Below, piece after piece: positions 26,487-36,600 of a stretch of 64,000 bases of DNA. A program made the position numbers and the translations under genes. Location of the stretch: the IMG/VR virus record IMGVR_UViG_3300032213_001381, positions 1-64,000 of that record; one strand, 5' to 3'. The stretch comes from a virus. Numbering within the stretch: the stretch's first letter is position 1; each line of letters starts with the position of its first letter. The notes beneath the pieces are model-generated. The model saw only the letters and a program-made list of their open reading frames with translations, made no database searches and had not been told where the DNA came from.

Positions 26487-29455
26487 AACTTTACTTTTAA
26501 TCTATCCAATTCCTTTTTGAAATCATCTAAGATTTCAGTTCTTTTGTTTTTATAACGAAAAGTATTACCTTTCACTAATTTAATTAGTTTTTCTAAAGTG
26601 TTAATGTCATTAAATGTTACACTTTTGCCAAATAAAAATTCAGCAATATCATCCATGTCAGAATAAACAGTTTTTATATTTTGTTTTTCTTGTTTACCCT
26701 TTACATTTGTTATAACATCCGCACTTTGAAGACCTTTTTTCCAATTAAATTGATATCTCTTCATCTTATTTGGATCTTCGGTAGGTTCATAACTATGTGA
26801 CATAATATTCATTAATAGAATATTTCTTAATGCGGCTTTATATTTTGATTCTGGTGCTCCAGATAAAGCCTTAATCATGAAATTTAAATCACCAATCATC
26901 AAATCAATTTGTACATATCCATCTTCATTTGGTATTGTTGTTGATTTTACTGAATTACCATTTTCATCTATGATAGGTACATTCAAGTGTAATTGATCTA
27001 ATCCTGTATTTATTTTATAAGCTGGTGTTGGAACATTTGATGGAACATTTGCTTCTATATGTTGTTTTAATTTTTCATAAAACATCTTTTTATCATAATC
27101 ATAATTGACACCAAGCAATTGATTTAATTGTTCTGTAGATACTGCAACATCAATATCCCCCAACACTGGTTTTGATTTATTTCCGATAATTTCATATTTC
27201 AATGAATCAAGATTCCATATTTTTAATCCATTTTTTACAGTAGAATCTAAATATTGTTTTGGTAAATCACTGTTTGCAGCTACTGCATTGCCACCTTCAG
27301 TAATTAGAAATTCTTTCAATATATCATTGACGATTTTATTTCCCAAATCAGCATGTTTTTTGATTTTATCAATAGATGCTTGAGTTTCTGGAGTAGTTGC
27401 TTTCTTTTCTTTCTTTGAATATTGTTCAATCATTTTTTCAGCATATTTGTCTTTTATAGCTTTGATAAATGATGCATAATCAAATCCTAAATCAGAAAGA
27501 ATACCATTTGCATCAAGAGTTTTTGCAAATCCTAAAACACCTGTAGTTAAATCTTTTAATTTAACATCCTGTGGATTTACACCACTATGTGCAGATAAAT
27601 TTGGATCAACAACAGTAATCTTTTTATTAAATAATTCAGCCAAAAAGTCTGCCAAATCTCTTAAAAATGTACGAGGACTATTGGATATCAATTTATCTAT
27701 AACATCTTTTCTTAACATTGGAGATACAATCTTACCATCTTTAAATTTAGCTCTTACACCTGTATCACCAATTCTAATATTAAGAACTTCTGCCAATGCA
27801 GAATACATTCCACCCATTGTAAATCCTTTTATACCTCTTTCTGGAGTAAATCTAGTAGCAAACCAATCTTTATATATTTTTGTAGTATACAATAAATCTA
27901 ATTGAACCCAAGTATCTTCTTCAATTTTAATTATAATTTGTTTACCATCAGATCTCTTTGCACTTTCAATATCAATGTAATTTTGACCACTAGTTTCAAT
28001 AAATTTAATTACATTCTTGATATATTCTTTCTTTATATCAGCCCCATCATCTTTTGAATCAATTGGTATAACAACCATTACATCAATATCACCATAAGTT
28101 ATTTGTTTTTTGTCATGTTGATCTTGTTTATAATAACCAGCTGAACCCAATATTTGATAATCCTTAATTGGAGCCAACGGTATATTACTTAAAAACATAT
28201 TCAAATCAGCTAAAAAATCTTTAAACTTTTCAGTTGATTTTTCAATTGTGTCAGGTGATAAAACTGTCTTGGATGTAAGTTCTGGTTTTAACCAACCACC
28301 TTCATCGATAGGTTGTTTATGTGCAGCTCTATTTGCAGCGCTGAATTTGGAACGAGAAACATACTTAATATCACCTTCTGGATGGGAGAATACATAACCC
28401 TCACCTCCAGGTTCATTTCCTATATACGATTTAATTTCACTATCTTGATTGTCTATTTGATTGATGATTTCATCTTTTACAGACATTATTTCTACAACAA
28501 CTTTCCATAAAGATTCAAATCCGTCACGATTACTACTAACATAATCAGTAATCTTCTTTTTCATTGCTCCTGTAAGACTACTTTGATCAATCCATTGTAG
28601 AAAATCATCACCGATATTCATTAATCCAGTATCAACTTTACTGTTCAAATATTTGTATAAAATATCGGAGAAATTAGTCATTTTCATGCTAGCTAATTTA
28701 GAAGGATTGATAAAATCATCTATATTTCTAGCATGTTTATTTATATAAAGTATAATATCTTTTAATCTTTTATCATTTACATCTGGTGGATTATTTACAG
28801 ATATTGGAGGTATTACTAATAATTGTTTACCTTGAAATACATTATAATTTGTAATTGCAGTTTCACTTCCAAAACTATCCACTTCTCTGTGAACTACAAC
28901 TGCAGCTTTACTTTGCGCAATCTTTATTCCTAATTCAGAATTGATATCAACTGAATAAGTTACAATATTTGGCTTGAAAACATATCGTCCATTTTCAATT
29001 AATGGAGTATTAAAATATAACAAATCTCCCTTAAAATAACCTCTAAATGTAGATGGAACTGCGGATTCAAATATTGAAAATGCATTTTTCATATTTTGAA
29101 CGAAAAATCTATATTCGTCAGTTTTAACACTTTTACCTCTATTCAAAAACATTTGTTCCAATTCGTCCGGAGAAGTTGGTCTACCATTATAACCTTTGGC
29201 AACAAATCCACTTTTATCTGTCAATACGAATTTACCTTCGTCATTTCTACCAAATACAACTGCAGGAGAACCATCCCATTTCAATGTGACATTTTTATAC
29301 CCCCCTTGTTCTAGTTCAATAAAACTTTTAATGGAACGAATTGCTCCTTTTGATCCTTCCCAAAAAATTAAATCTTCGGCATGATCTATACGGGTTGATT
29401 CGTTTATCAATATATTAGATACCAAAAATTGTTCTAAATTATTCAGCTTTATCAT
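26483..29455 (-). CDS. Ligase-like plus twin nucleotidyltransferase fusion
   Basis: A 990-residue protein with three apparent nucleotidyl-transfer domains. Residues 22-375 resemble a covalent nucleotidyltransferase (DNA/RNA ligase superfamily): LKWDGSPAVVFG with candidate Lys59 (KxDG), GDLLYF at 143-148, EGYVFS at 352-357 and the KYVSRSK lysines at 364-370. Residues 430-530 form a Pol-beta-type domain: LGSAG (436-440), GDIDVMV (455-461) and VQLDLL with Asp520. Residues 750-860 form a second: IIGNK, GDIDVAV (766-772) and VQIDLM with Asp851. The first domain resembles an uncharacterised phage family with a KYDGSP motif. The N-terminus MIKLNNLEQFLVSNILINE resembles the capsid-targeting tags here. 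It overlaps the flavoprotein gene by 17 nt and the zinc-finger gene by 4 nt. Role in RNA or DNA end repair or tagging is inferred. Confidence 0.75.
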   Translation of the reverse strand: MIKLNNLEQFLVSNILINESTRIDHAEDLIFWEGSKGAIRSIKSFIELEQGGYKNVTLKWDGSPAVVFGRNDEGKFVLTDKSGFVAKGYNGRPTSPDELEQMFLNRGKSVKTDEYRFFVQNMKNAFSIFESAVPSTFRGYFKGDLLYFNTPLIENGRYVFKPNIVTYSVDINSELGIKIAQSKAAVVVHREVDSFGSETAITNYNVFQGKQLLVIPPISVNNPPDVNDKRLKDIILYINKHARNIDDFINPSKLASMKMTNFSDILYKYLNSKVDTGLMNIGDDFLQWIDQSSLTGAMKKKITDYVSSNRDGFESLWKVVVEIMSVKDEIINQIDNQDSEIKSYIGNEPGGEGYVFSHPEGDIKYVSRSKFSAANRAAHKQPIDEGGWLKPELTSKTVLSPDTIEKSTEKFKDFLADLNMFLSNIPLAPIKDYQILGSAGYYKQDQHDKKQITYGDIDVMVVIPIDSKDDGADIKKEYIKNVIKFIETSGQNYIDIESAKRSDGKQIIIKIEEDTWVQLDLLYTTKIYKDWFATRFTPERGIKGFTMGGMYSALAEVLNIRIGDTGVRAKFKDGKIVSPMLRKDVIDKLISNSPRTFLRDLADFLAELFNKKITVVDPNLSAHSGVNPQDVKLKDLTTGVLGFAKTLDANGILSDLGFDYASFIKAIKDKYAEKMIEQYSKKEKKATTPETQASIDKIKKHADLGNKIVNDILKEFLITEGGNAVAANSDLPKQYLDSTVKNGLKIWNLDSLKYEIIGNKSKPVLGDIDVAVSTEQLNQLLGVNYDYDKKMFYEKLKQHIEANVPSNVPTPAYKINTGLDQLHLNVPIIDENGNSVKSTTIPNEDGYVQIDLMIGDLNFMIKALSGAPESKYKAALRNILLMNIMSHSYEPTEDPNKMKRYQFNWKKGLQSADVITNVKGKQEKQNIKTVYSDMDDIAEFLFGKSVTFNDINTLEKLIKLVKGNTFRYKNKRTEILDDFKKELDRLKVKL

Positions 29456-30221
29456 ATGGTTTTAAAAATGTTTTATCAAATACAGTTATAGCTTTATTAT
29501 ATGAACGAGTTGTTTCATCCAACATATTATCAGTAAATTGCCAGTTCCAAAATAATTCATTTGGTGTTTTGAATCCGAAAAATTGAAGTACTTCCTTTTG
29601 TGTTTCAGTTACATCTTTACCGTTCCAATTTTGTCCAGTTGCAATGAAACCCGCATCAATATCTTTTACTATATTTTTTTCTCCCAAATTACTGTGTCTA
29701 TTTTCAATCCAAGTTAATCTTTCAATTAATTTTTGATAATAACCATTTGCTTGTCCCCATCTTATACTAGCAAAAAATAAAACCGTATCACTTTCAAATA
29801 GTTCTTTACTTATTTTCCACAATTCATCATTCTTTTCATTAATACTAGCCCAACAACGATGATATCCACTTGGATTTTTTTCCTTGTCTTTTAATAAAGC
29901 TTTTGCAGTTCCACAGTGATTGCCACCAAATTCTCTATTGCTACTTACATTACCTTCACACGGAAATATATTTAGTTTGGTAGTGTCTATAAGAGTTACC
30001 TTTTCTTTACCCAATAAATCTTGAATTTTAGTAGCTAGTTGAGTACTCTTAGGCACATCTTCTTTATGTTGTGACCATCTATTACTGGTAGTCAATAATA
30101 GTACTTTATTCTTATTTCTTAAATAATCAATAGTTTTCTTATACTTTTTAGCATAAAAATCCATATCTTGTTCACTAGAAGGCAATTGTGCTTCTAATAA
30201 TAAGTCAGTTAGCTTAATCAT
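29439..30221 (-). CDS. Flavodoxin-fold NAD(P)H-dependent oxidoreductase-like protein
   Basis: A 260-residue protein with a flavodoxin-like core: KVLLLTTSNRW (residues 39-49, the phosphate-binding loop position of FMN reductases), KSTQLATKIQDLL, VTLIDTTKLNIFPCEG (75-90), SDTVLFFASIRWGQANGYYQKLIERL (144-169) and the late strand DAGFIATGQNW. Cys88, Cys103 and Cys123 recall iron-sulfur flavoproteins, but the full cysteine cluster is not present. The N-terminus is MIKLTDLLLE|AQ, the clearest of the capsid-targeting-like tags. It is the first gene of the unit leading to the ligase-like protein and terminase, with a TATTTATA box 7 nt before the ATG. Redox function follows from the fold; substrate unknown. 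Confidence 0.75.
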   Translation of the reverse strand: MIKLTDLLLEAQLPSSEQDMDFYAKKYKKTIDYLRNKNKVLLLTTSNRWSQHKEDVPKSTQLATKIQDLLGKEKVTLIDTTKLNIFPCEGNVSSNREFGGNHCGTAKALLKDKEKNPSGYHRCWASINEKNDELWKISKELFESDTVLFFASIRWGQANGYYQKLIERLTWIENRHSNLGEKNIVKDIDAGFIATGQNWNGKDVTETQKEVLQFFGFKTPNELFWNWQFTDNMLDETTRSYNKAITVFDKTFLKPYDKAE

Positions 30222-30228
30222 CGTATAA

Positions 30229-30236
30229 TATAAATA
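30229..30236 (-). promoter_or_regulatory. TATTTATA box before flavoprotein-terminase unit
   Basis: Coding-strand TATTTATA ends 7 nt before the ATG of the flavoprotein gene, directly after the sheath terminator. Confidence 0.5.
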
Positions 30237-30252
30237 GATTTAACAAAGAAAA

Positions 30253-30278
30253 AACCCCACTTATTTCTAAGTGGGGTT
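30253..30278 (-). terminator. Rho-independent terminator after tail sheath gene
   Basis: Perfect 11-bp inverted repeat AACCCCACTTA / TAAGTGGGGTT with a 4-nt loop, followed on the minus strand by TTTTTTCTTTG. It lies 17 nt after the sheath stop codon. Confidence 0.85.
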
Positions 30279-30294
30279 CGTTGTTTAGCGTTGT

Positions 30295-33200
30295 TTAACC
30301 ATTAGGGAAGGTTGCGCCTGTTGGTAGAATGTTGAAGTCAAGTACGATGAATTCAGCAGTCTTAGTTGGTTGTAGATAGATTTGTCCGTATAGGATGTTT
30401 CTATCAACCAAGTCAGGAGTATTATTTGTATCATCCATTACAACTTGGAAAGCGTACAATCCGCTACGTTGTTGTACTGATTCCAAATATGGATTTACGA
30501 TACTCAAGAAACGGTTTCTTGTAGCAGCTACATTTTGTTCAAATACCAAGAACTTACTGCTACTTGCAATAAACTTCTTGAGTGCGATTAACAATCTACG
30601 AACATTTACTCTGTCAAGAGCACTTGGTTGAATTTGAAGTGTCTTTTGACCCCATACACAGATACCTTGACCAGGGAATGCTGCGATTGGATTTACACGA
30701 CCTTCATACAGTGTATCTCTTTCACTGTGAGTTGTTCTATCTAGAACTTGAACTGCTTGTGCGATTCCACCACGATTTAAACCGGCTGGTGCGAACCATT
30801 CAGCAGCAGCATTGTCATTAGCAGCATAAACTGCTGGCATTACTACTGATGGAGGTACACTTACAATCTTGTTCAAGTTTGTATCTAGAATCTTAACCCA
30901 AGGATAATATGTAGAAACATAACTACTATCTACTGTTGATACATCGTTTACTGCTGCATCAATCAATCCTACTGTTTGATTGCTTGATGGGAACACGATG
31001 TTATCCATGATGTAGAAAGTATCACCACGGGCTTCACACATATCTGTTACCAAGTCAGTAACATAACTATGTTGTTCGTGGAAAATACCAGGTGTTACGA
31101 TCAAATTGATGTCAAATTCATCAGCATTTCCAAGAGCGCCTACACATTGTTTGTAAGCGATTGAACCTGCACTATTGATATTTGTACAATTCAAACCTTG
31201 AGTATTACCTGCGATAATATCAGATCCAACATTAATTGGAATTGCTGGAGATTGTCCATCAAATCCACCTTGGAAACCTACTACGAACTTACGCATCTTA
31301 ACATATGTAGCTTCGTTAGTTGCATCATATGTTGATGGGATACTACCACTCAATGAAGCAGCAAGTAATGAACCAGTTCCCATGTAAGTTGAACTTGTTG
31401 ATTCCAAATCAAATGCGATATTGTATCCTACAGTAGCACCAAATGGTAGAGGAGCAAAATATTGTTCAGTATCAATCTTTACACCAGCATTTACTGAACT
31501 TGTTGGATATAGAGCAGTCAATTCTGCATCAGCACCAAGTGGAATATCACTCATTACTGTACCGGATGGATATTTACCAGGAGCCAATCCATAAATACTT
31601 GCTTTACTGTATTGTACTACTGAAACATAATTTCCGATTGTACCTCCAAGTGGAGTAACATAAGCTTCGTTACCATATGGAACTGAAGATACTGGATATG
31701 GAACAGTATTCATTTCAATTCTGATATACTTACTCAAGTTTGTATAAGTACCGAATTCAATGATCTTACCAGCATAAGTAATGAAATTGTATCTATCACC
31801 AATTCTACGAGCAACAAAGTTTGAAGAATTTGGATCTAGATTCAAGTTTTGGAAGATTTCCAAATACTTAGGCTTCTTATCAGTATCACTATAAGCTCTT
31901 ACTGCGAGTGTGAATGAACCCCAGTCACTTCCGGCGACTGTACCAGCCAATTTAACATTGCTGATTTCAATCTTATATTGTTTATTTGTATTTGTACCAT
32001 CACTTAAAGTGTGTGCTTTAAACAATTGATATTTTGTTACTGAACCTGGATTTGCATTACCACTCCAAGGAGCAATTCCTTGTGAAAGAATCCAAGGTGT
32101 TGATGCGTTTGTTAATCCATATTGAGAATCACCTGCATTCAAGTTTGTTGAATATTGATCGGTAAACTTCAATACTTCTCCAGTTGCGAATGAACTAGAT
32201 GGTAGATATGCACCATATATTTTCCAACCAGGATTTCCAGTATTCAATTCATCATTTATTTTTTGAATTGAATCTTCAAATGTTTTGTACAAATATGCTG
32301 CTTCAATCTTGGCACCAGCGACTTGATCGTCTTGATTACCTACTGTTGCATTATTTCCAAATACATTTGTAATGTAATTTGAATCTGCTGGATTCAATGA
32401 GAAATCATAGTATCCAATCAAAGATGCATTTTGAGTTAATACCAATTGGAAATCACTCAATGATGTTGGATTTGTAGAACCACTATAAGGAGAAGCAGTT
32501 GTTGGTTTTTGAATCAATGATGAACCACTAAAGCCTGGAGCATTGAAACTACTATCCAATGTACCATATTGAGTATTTGCTAATACTGCTAATACTCTTG
32601 GTTTATTAGTTACTGCGGTTGGATTACATGGATCTGCTGGTGTAGTCCAGTTGGCATTAAATTCTCCTGAAATCTTACCAAATGAACCACTAATTACACC
32701 CTTAAGATAAATTTGTGCTCCACATCCAGTTGAAGATCTTAAAGCATAAATACTACCACTTACTAGTGTAATATTTGTTCCTGACAAATTTCCATCGGAA
32801 TTTACGATTGTTACACTATTTCCAAGTGATCCTGAGAAATTTGAAGTGGTTGATGTAGATTCTGCTATTGATTGTAACAATTTATCATTGTTTGTATAAT
32901 AACTACTTCCTTGGTAGGATGATGTTATATATACACTAGCAAAAGTAAGATCCGATACTGTAAAACTATAAGTTTGACCGCTGTTATATAAACTTCCATT
33001 AGGTGAAATAACACTTAATGCGGTATTATCTGCAGCAGTAGAATTAAATTTTGCAGTAAATGTAGCACCAGATACAAATGTTAATGTTCCACCAGTACCA
33101 CTTCCTGAAATATATGTAAATGTACTATTAATATTAGCAGTGTCATATGATACATATGATGATCCGCTGTTTAATGCACCAGCAGAACCGCTTCTTGGCC

Positions 33201-33543
33201 ATGTACCTGGTTGTGCCCAGATCACAAATGGATTAATTTGTCTATATCCAGTCAATGCACCCACACGACAAACAGTTACGAATCCTTTTTCATTCAAGTA
33301 TTCTTTTGCGGTGTATGGACCATAGTAAACACCATCAGCAACACCGAACTTTTCTTCAAGATCGGCAGTGTTAGTGATTAATGTTGGTGCGAATCCAGGA
33401 CCCTTTGGGAATGGAGCAAGTACTACTGCTCCAATTTCAGCAACACCTTGTGCTACTCCGCTTAGGTCATTTTCTCTTGTAAATACTCCTGGACTGACCA
33501 GACGGTCAACAGGACTAAATTTTCCTCCTTCAGTTATTGGCAT
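30295..33543 (-). CDS. 18: Tail sheath protein, gp18-like, enlarged
   Basis: A 1,082-residue contractile sheath protein; T4 gp18 has 659. The N-terminal handshake part (VDRLVSPGVFTRENDLSG, residues 12-29; LVAPFPKGPG-like turn) and the C-terminal core (LDRTTHSERDTLYEGRVNPIAAFPGQGICVWGQKTL, split here as LYEGRVNPIAAFPGQGICVW; RVNVRRLLIALKK; FLSIVNPYLESVQQRSGLYAF; VLDFNILPTGATF) are characteristic. About 400 extra residues, Ser/Gly/Thr-rich with beta patterns, fall between roughly residues 110 and 600, consistent with additional surface domains. A GAAAGGAA Shine-Dalgarno lies near the ATG and the codons are more C-rich than in neighbours, fitting high expression. The tail tube gene, adjacent in T4, is not here. 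Confidence 0.94.
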   Translation of the reverse strand: MPITEGGKFSPVDRLVSPGVFTRENDLSGVAQGVAEIGAVVLAPFPKGPGFAPTLITNTADLEEKFGVADGVYYGPYTAKEYLNEKGFVTVCRVGALTGYRQINPFVIWAQPGTWPRSGSAGALNSGSSYVSYDTANINSTFTYISGSGTGGTLTFVSGATFTAKFNSTAADNTALSVISPNGSLYNSGQTYSFTVSDLTFASVYITSSYQGSSYYTNNDKLLQSIAESTSTTSNFSGSLGNSVTIVNSDGNLSGTNITLVSGSIYALRSSTGCGAQIYLKGVISGSFGKISGEFNANWTTPADPCNPTAVTNKPRVLAVLANTQYGTLDSSFNAPGFSGSSLIQKPTTASPYSGSTNPTSLSDFQLVLTQNASLIGYYDFSLNPADSNYITNVFGNNATVGNQDDQVAGAKIEAAYLYKTFEDSIQKINDELNTGNPGWKIYGAYLPSSSFATGEVLKFTDQYSTNLNAGDSQYGLTNASTPWILSQGIAPWSGNANPGSVTKYQLFKAHTLSDGTNTNKQYKIEISNVKLAGTVAGSDWGSFTLAVRAYSDTDKKPKYLEIFQNLNLDPNSSNFVARRIGDRYNFITYAGKIIEFGTYTNLSKYIRIEMNTVPYPVSSVPYGNEAYVTPLGGTIGNYVSVVQYSKASIYGLAPGKYPSGTVMSDIPLGADAELTALYPTSSVNAGVKIDTEQYFAPLPFGATVGYNIAFDLESTSSTYMGTGSLLAASLSGSIPSTYDATNEATYVKMRKFVVGFQGGFDGQSPAIPINVGSDIIAGNTQGLNCTNINSAGSIAYKQCVGALGNADEFDINLIVTPGIFHEQHSYVTDLVTDMCEARGDTFYIMDNIVFPSSNQTVGLIDAAVNDVSTVDSSYVSTYYPWVKILDTNLNKIVSVPPSVVMPAVYAANDNAAAEWFAPAGLNRGGIAQAVQVLDRTTHSERDTLYEGRVNPIAAFPGQGICVWGQKTLQIQPSALDRVNVRRLLIALKKFIASSSKFLVFEQNVAATRNRFLSIVNPYLESVQQRSGLYAFQVVMDDTNNTPDLVDRNILYGQIYLQPTKTAEFIVLDFNILPTGATFPNG

Positions 33544-33590
33544 ATGTTAAATTCCTTTCAAATGTAGAAATTTTGATAAAAAAATCTAAA

Positions 33591-33630
33591 TATAAATATT
33601 CTCAAAAAATTCAAGATGTTAATATTTATA
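33591..33630 (-). promoter_or_regulatory. Promoter region of tail sheath gene
   Basis: Contains coding-strand TATTTATA at 33591-33598 (47 nt before the sheath ATG) and, uniquely, coding-strand TATAAATA at 33623-33630, the canonical T4 late-promoter octamer. Either could drive the sheath gene, which has a Shine-Dalgarno site. Confidence 0.5.
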
Positions 33631-33643
33631 AACAATTTTAAAA

Positions 33644-36600
33644 TTATTGATATAGAGGAAAAAATCGTCTGCCACTTCCTTCAACATATACAGGTGCCCA
33701 TCCCCAAAATGTTTTACTTCCAATTCCACTTAAGTCTTGACTTGTACCACCACCATTAATTGTAAATATATAAGCATTTGGATCTGTTAATCCACCTCCT
33801 CCAATACCATAATCACCCTCACCTATTAAATAAAGATTTGGTATTATCGTTTTATTTTCTAACCCTGGTGTTTTTAAATCCGATACGAATGCACTATATT
33901 TCTTTTCTGGATATAATGAGGATGTATTATTATAATAAATGAATGATAAAATCATTTCTTGTGCAGGAACCAATGTAATAGATCCAGATTCTTCTATTGA
34001 TCCGCTACCAGGTCCATCAAATCCAGCCACTCCTGCCCATTGAATCAATTCATATGGATAAAAATTAATTGTAGTATTATTACTTCCAGATGATACTAAT
34101 CTAATACTAAAAGATCCAGAATCAGTTGATGAACTGATATGTACATTCAAATTATTAAGTGTATGTAAATGCCAAAAAGAATAATCTGAAGAACATGTAA
34201 TTGATGATGTTGATCCGCTAAAATATGAAGAAGTAAATGAAAATTCACCTTGACCTGCTGGACCAGATGGTGATGGTACCCAAACTGTGTCAAAATCTGT
34301 AGGACTATTTTTTGCTAGTATATAAGATGATGCTCCACCAGTTGGTATTCCATTATTAGCATAACTAGCACTTAATGCGTAACTAGCACTCAGTGCATAA
34401 CTGGAACTCACCGTATAACTAGCAGTAATTGCTCTTGATGCAGTTACTGCCCAAGAAGCGGTTCCGTATAAACTAGATGTAACATTATATGCATATAAAG
34501 ATCCCGTAATTATTATAGAACCTGTAACATATCCACTTCCAGTAAATGGAAATCCATTTCCAGAACCACCAGCACTCGCACTAATAGTTACTATCGGACC
34601 AGATCCACTTACTATAGTTATTCCTGGTCCACCAATTATAGAAGTAATATTACCACCACCACTTCCAGATATAATACTGCCTGATGCAACCGCACTAGAA
34701 GTCATTACACACACCTGTTTAGAATTATCATCCCAAGTTAAGAAATATTTAAATGGTGCAGGTGTATCACTCTTACAAGGATTTTTCCAAAAAATACTAC
34801 TAGTAACATTTAAAATATCTACACTTACTACAGCACTACTTCCAATATCTGGAGGCGCACTACTACCAGATGGGTCAAAAACTTGAACAGTTCTTAAATT
34901 TGTATAGGAAAGATTTGAATTGACATCATATAATTCAGATTTTATTTCAAATACTTCATTCGCTACATTTACTGGGAACGGAACTTTTACATAATACGAA
35001 TTTCCAGTATAACCATACAATTCGGATACCTTTATTGACAAATCCGAAACAATTATTTGTTTGACATTTTCAGGATAAACAACTAAAGTTCCATAAAGGT
35101 CTTCAGGAAATTTAAATTCAAAATTTTGTTTTTGATCAAAATATTTACCAGTTGTACTTCCACTATAAGCAAATTCTGCAATTAATACACCACGATTTAC
35201 ATCATATCCTATATTTTTATTTACACTTGGTAATGAACTTGTAATATAAAATTTTAATTTAGCCGTCGCAGATGAATCTTTTTCTATTACAGATGTTCTG
35301 AATGAAAACACATAATCTGTATCTTTATAAAAAGTCAAAAAGTTACTATCAAAATTGGATCCTGATTGTGCAGATTGTTCAGTTGCATTATAAGGTAAAT
35401 AAGAAACATTTCTGTTTGTAAATGATGTGTTTGCTTTTACAATTGCATATGTACCATTTAGATTACTACCGGATATTTTTAAACCGTTTACAAAAGTTTG
35501 ATTATCATATTTAAGACTTAAATCATTTGAACTCGTAAACCAGAAGTTATTAATATGAAATTGAGTAAAAAATACACCTAACCGTTCAAATGCTTTGTTT
35601 GGAGTAACAGGATCTCTTAATATTTCAGTATCGCCAAATGTTTCATCAATTACTGATTCAAAATCACCAAGAGTTCTTAAACTTTTTCTATAAACTTTAT
35701 GTTTAGCAGGCTTTCCAGTAAATGTATTAATGTTTTTATAAATTATATTCGCATAAGAAAATTTCTTATATTGTTTTGCACCACTTAATCCTAATGATTC
35801 TTGTAAATAACTTGATGATAAAAATAAATTAGAATTATATGTAATATCATTATAAATAACTTTATAATTTCCACTTGTAATTGTAGCAACTTTATTGTTA
35901 TACGTAAATGGAGTATCTAAAATTAATGTAGTGGCATTTAATACATCTTTGATTAAAAAAGAAGATGTGGTGTTGACACTAATTTCATTAAAACTAGCAT
36001 AATCTCTAATTTTACTGACATATAATTGTACTTGGAAATTTTTTAAACTTGAACTGAAGTTGGCAGAACTATCTATTATTCTATAATCAACTAAATTTTT
36101 TCTATATCCAAACTTTTGAATATCAAAATCCGCTTTAGGTTGTACTGCAGTTGATAAAAAATTACCTGTAATTGTTTTTGGATTGTTTTCTACAGAAGAA
36201 GATACTGCATAAGATAATATCGGTTCAACTTCAATTAATGGTTGATTATAAAATCTTATTTTTGAATCCGTAATTTTATTGACATTTATATTTATATTTG
36301 CAGACCATCTTACTGTTTTGTTATCTACGGTTGTAGAAACTAAGATTATCTTTCCAGAACCAATTGAATTTTGTTCATAAACATAAATTGATAGTACTAT
36401 AATTCTTTTCTTGGTTAATTGATCGGTACTAATAGCTTTTTCTATAAAAAGAGGTACACCATTACCATCAAATGCTTCTGTAAGTATTTCAGCACCAATT
36501 TTAAGTCTGTCACTTCCATTGATTACTAATGCATTTTTCCCCACAGAGAATTCTGGTGAAAACTCTGTGAGGTTAAAATATTCAGATAAGTATGTCTTAT

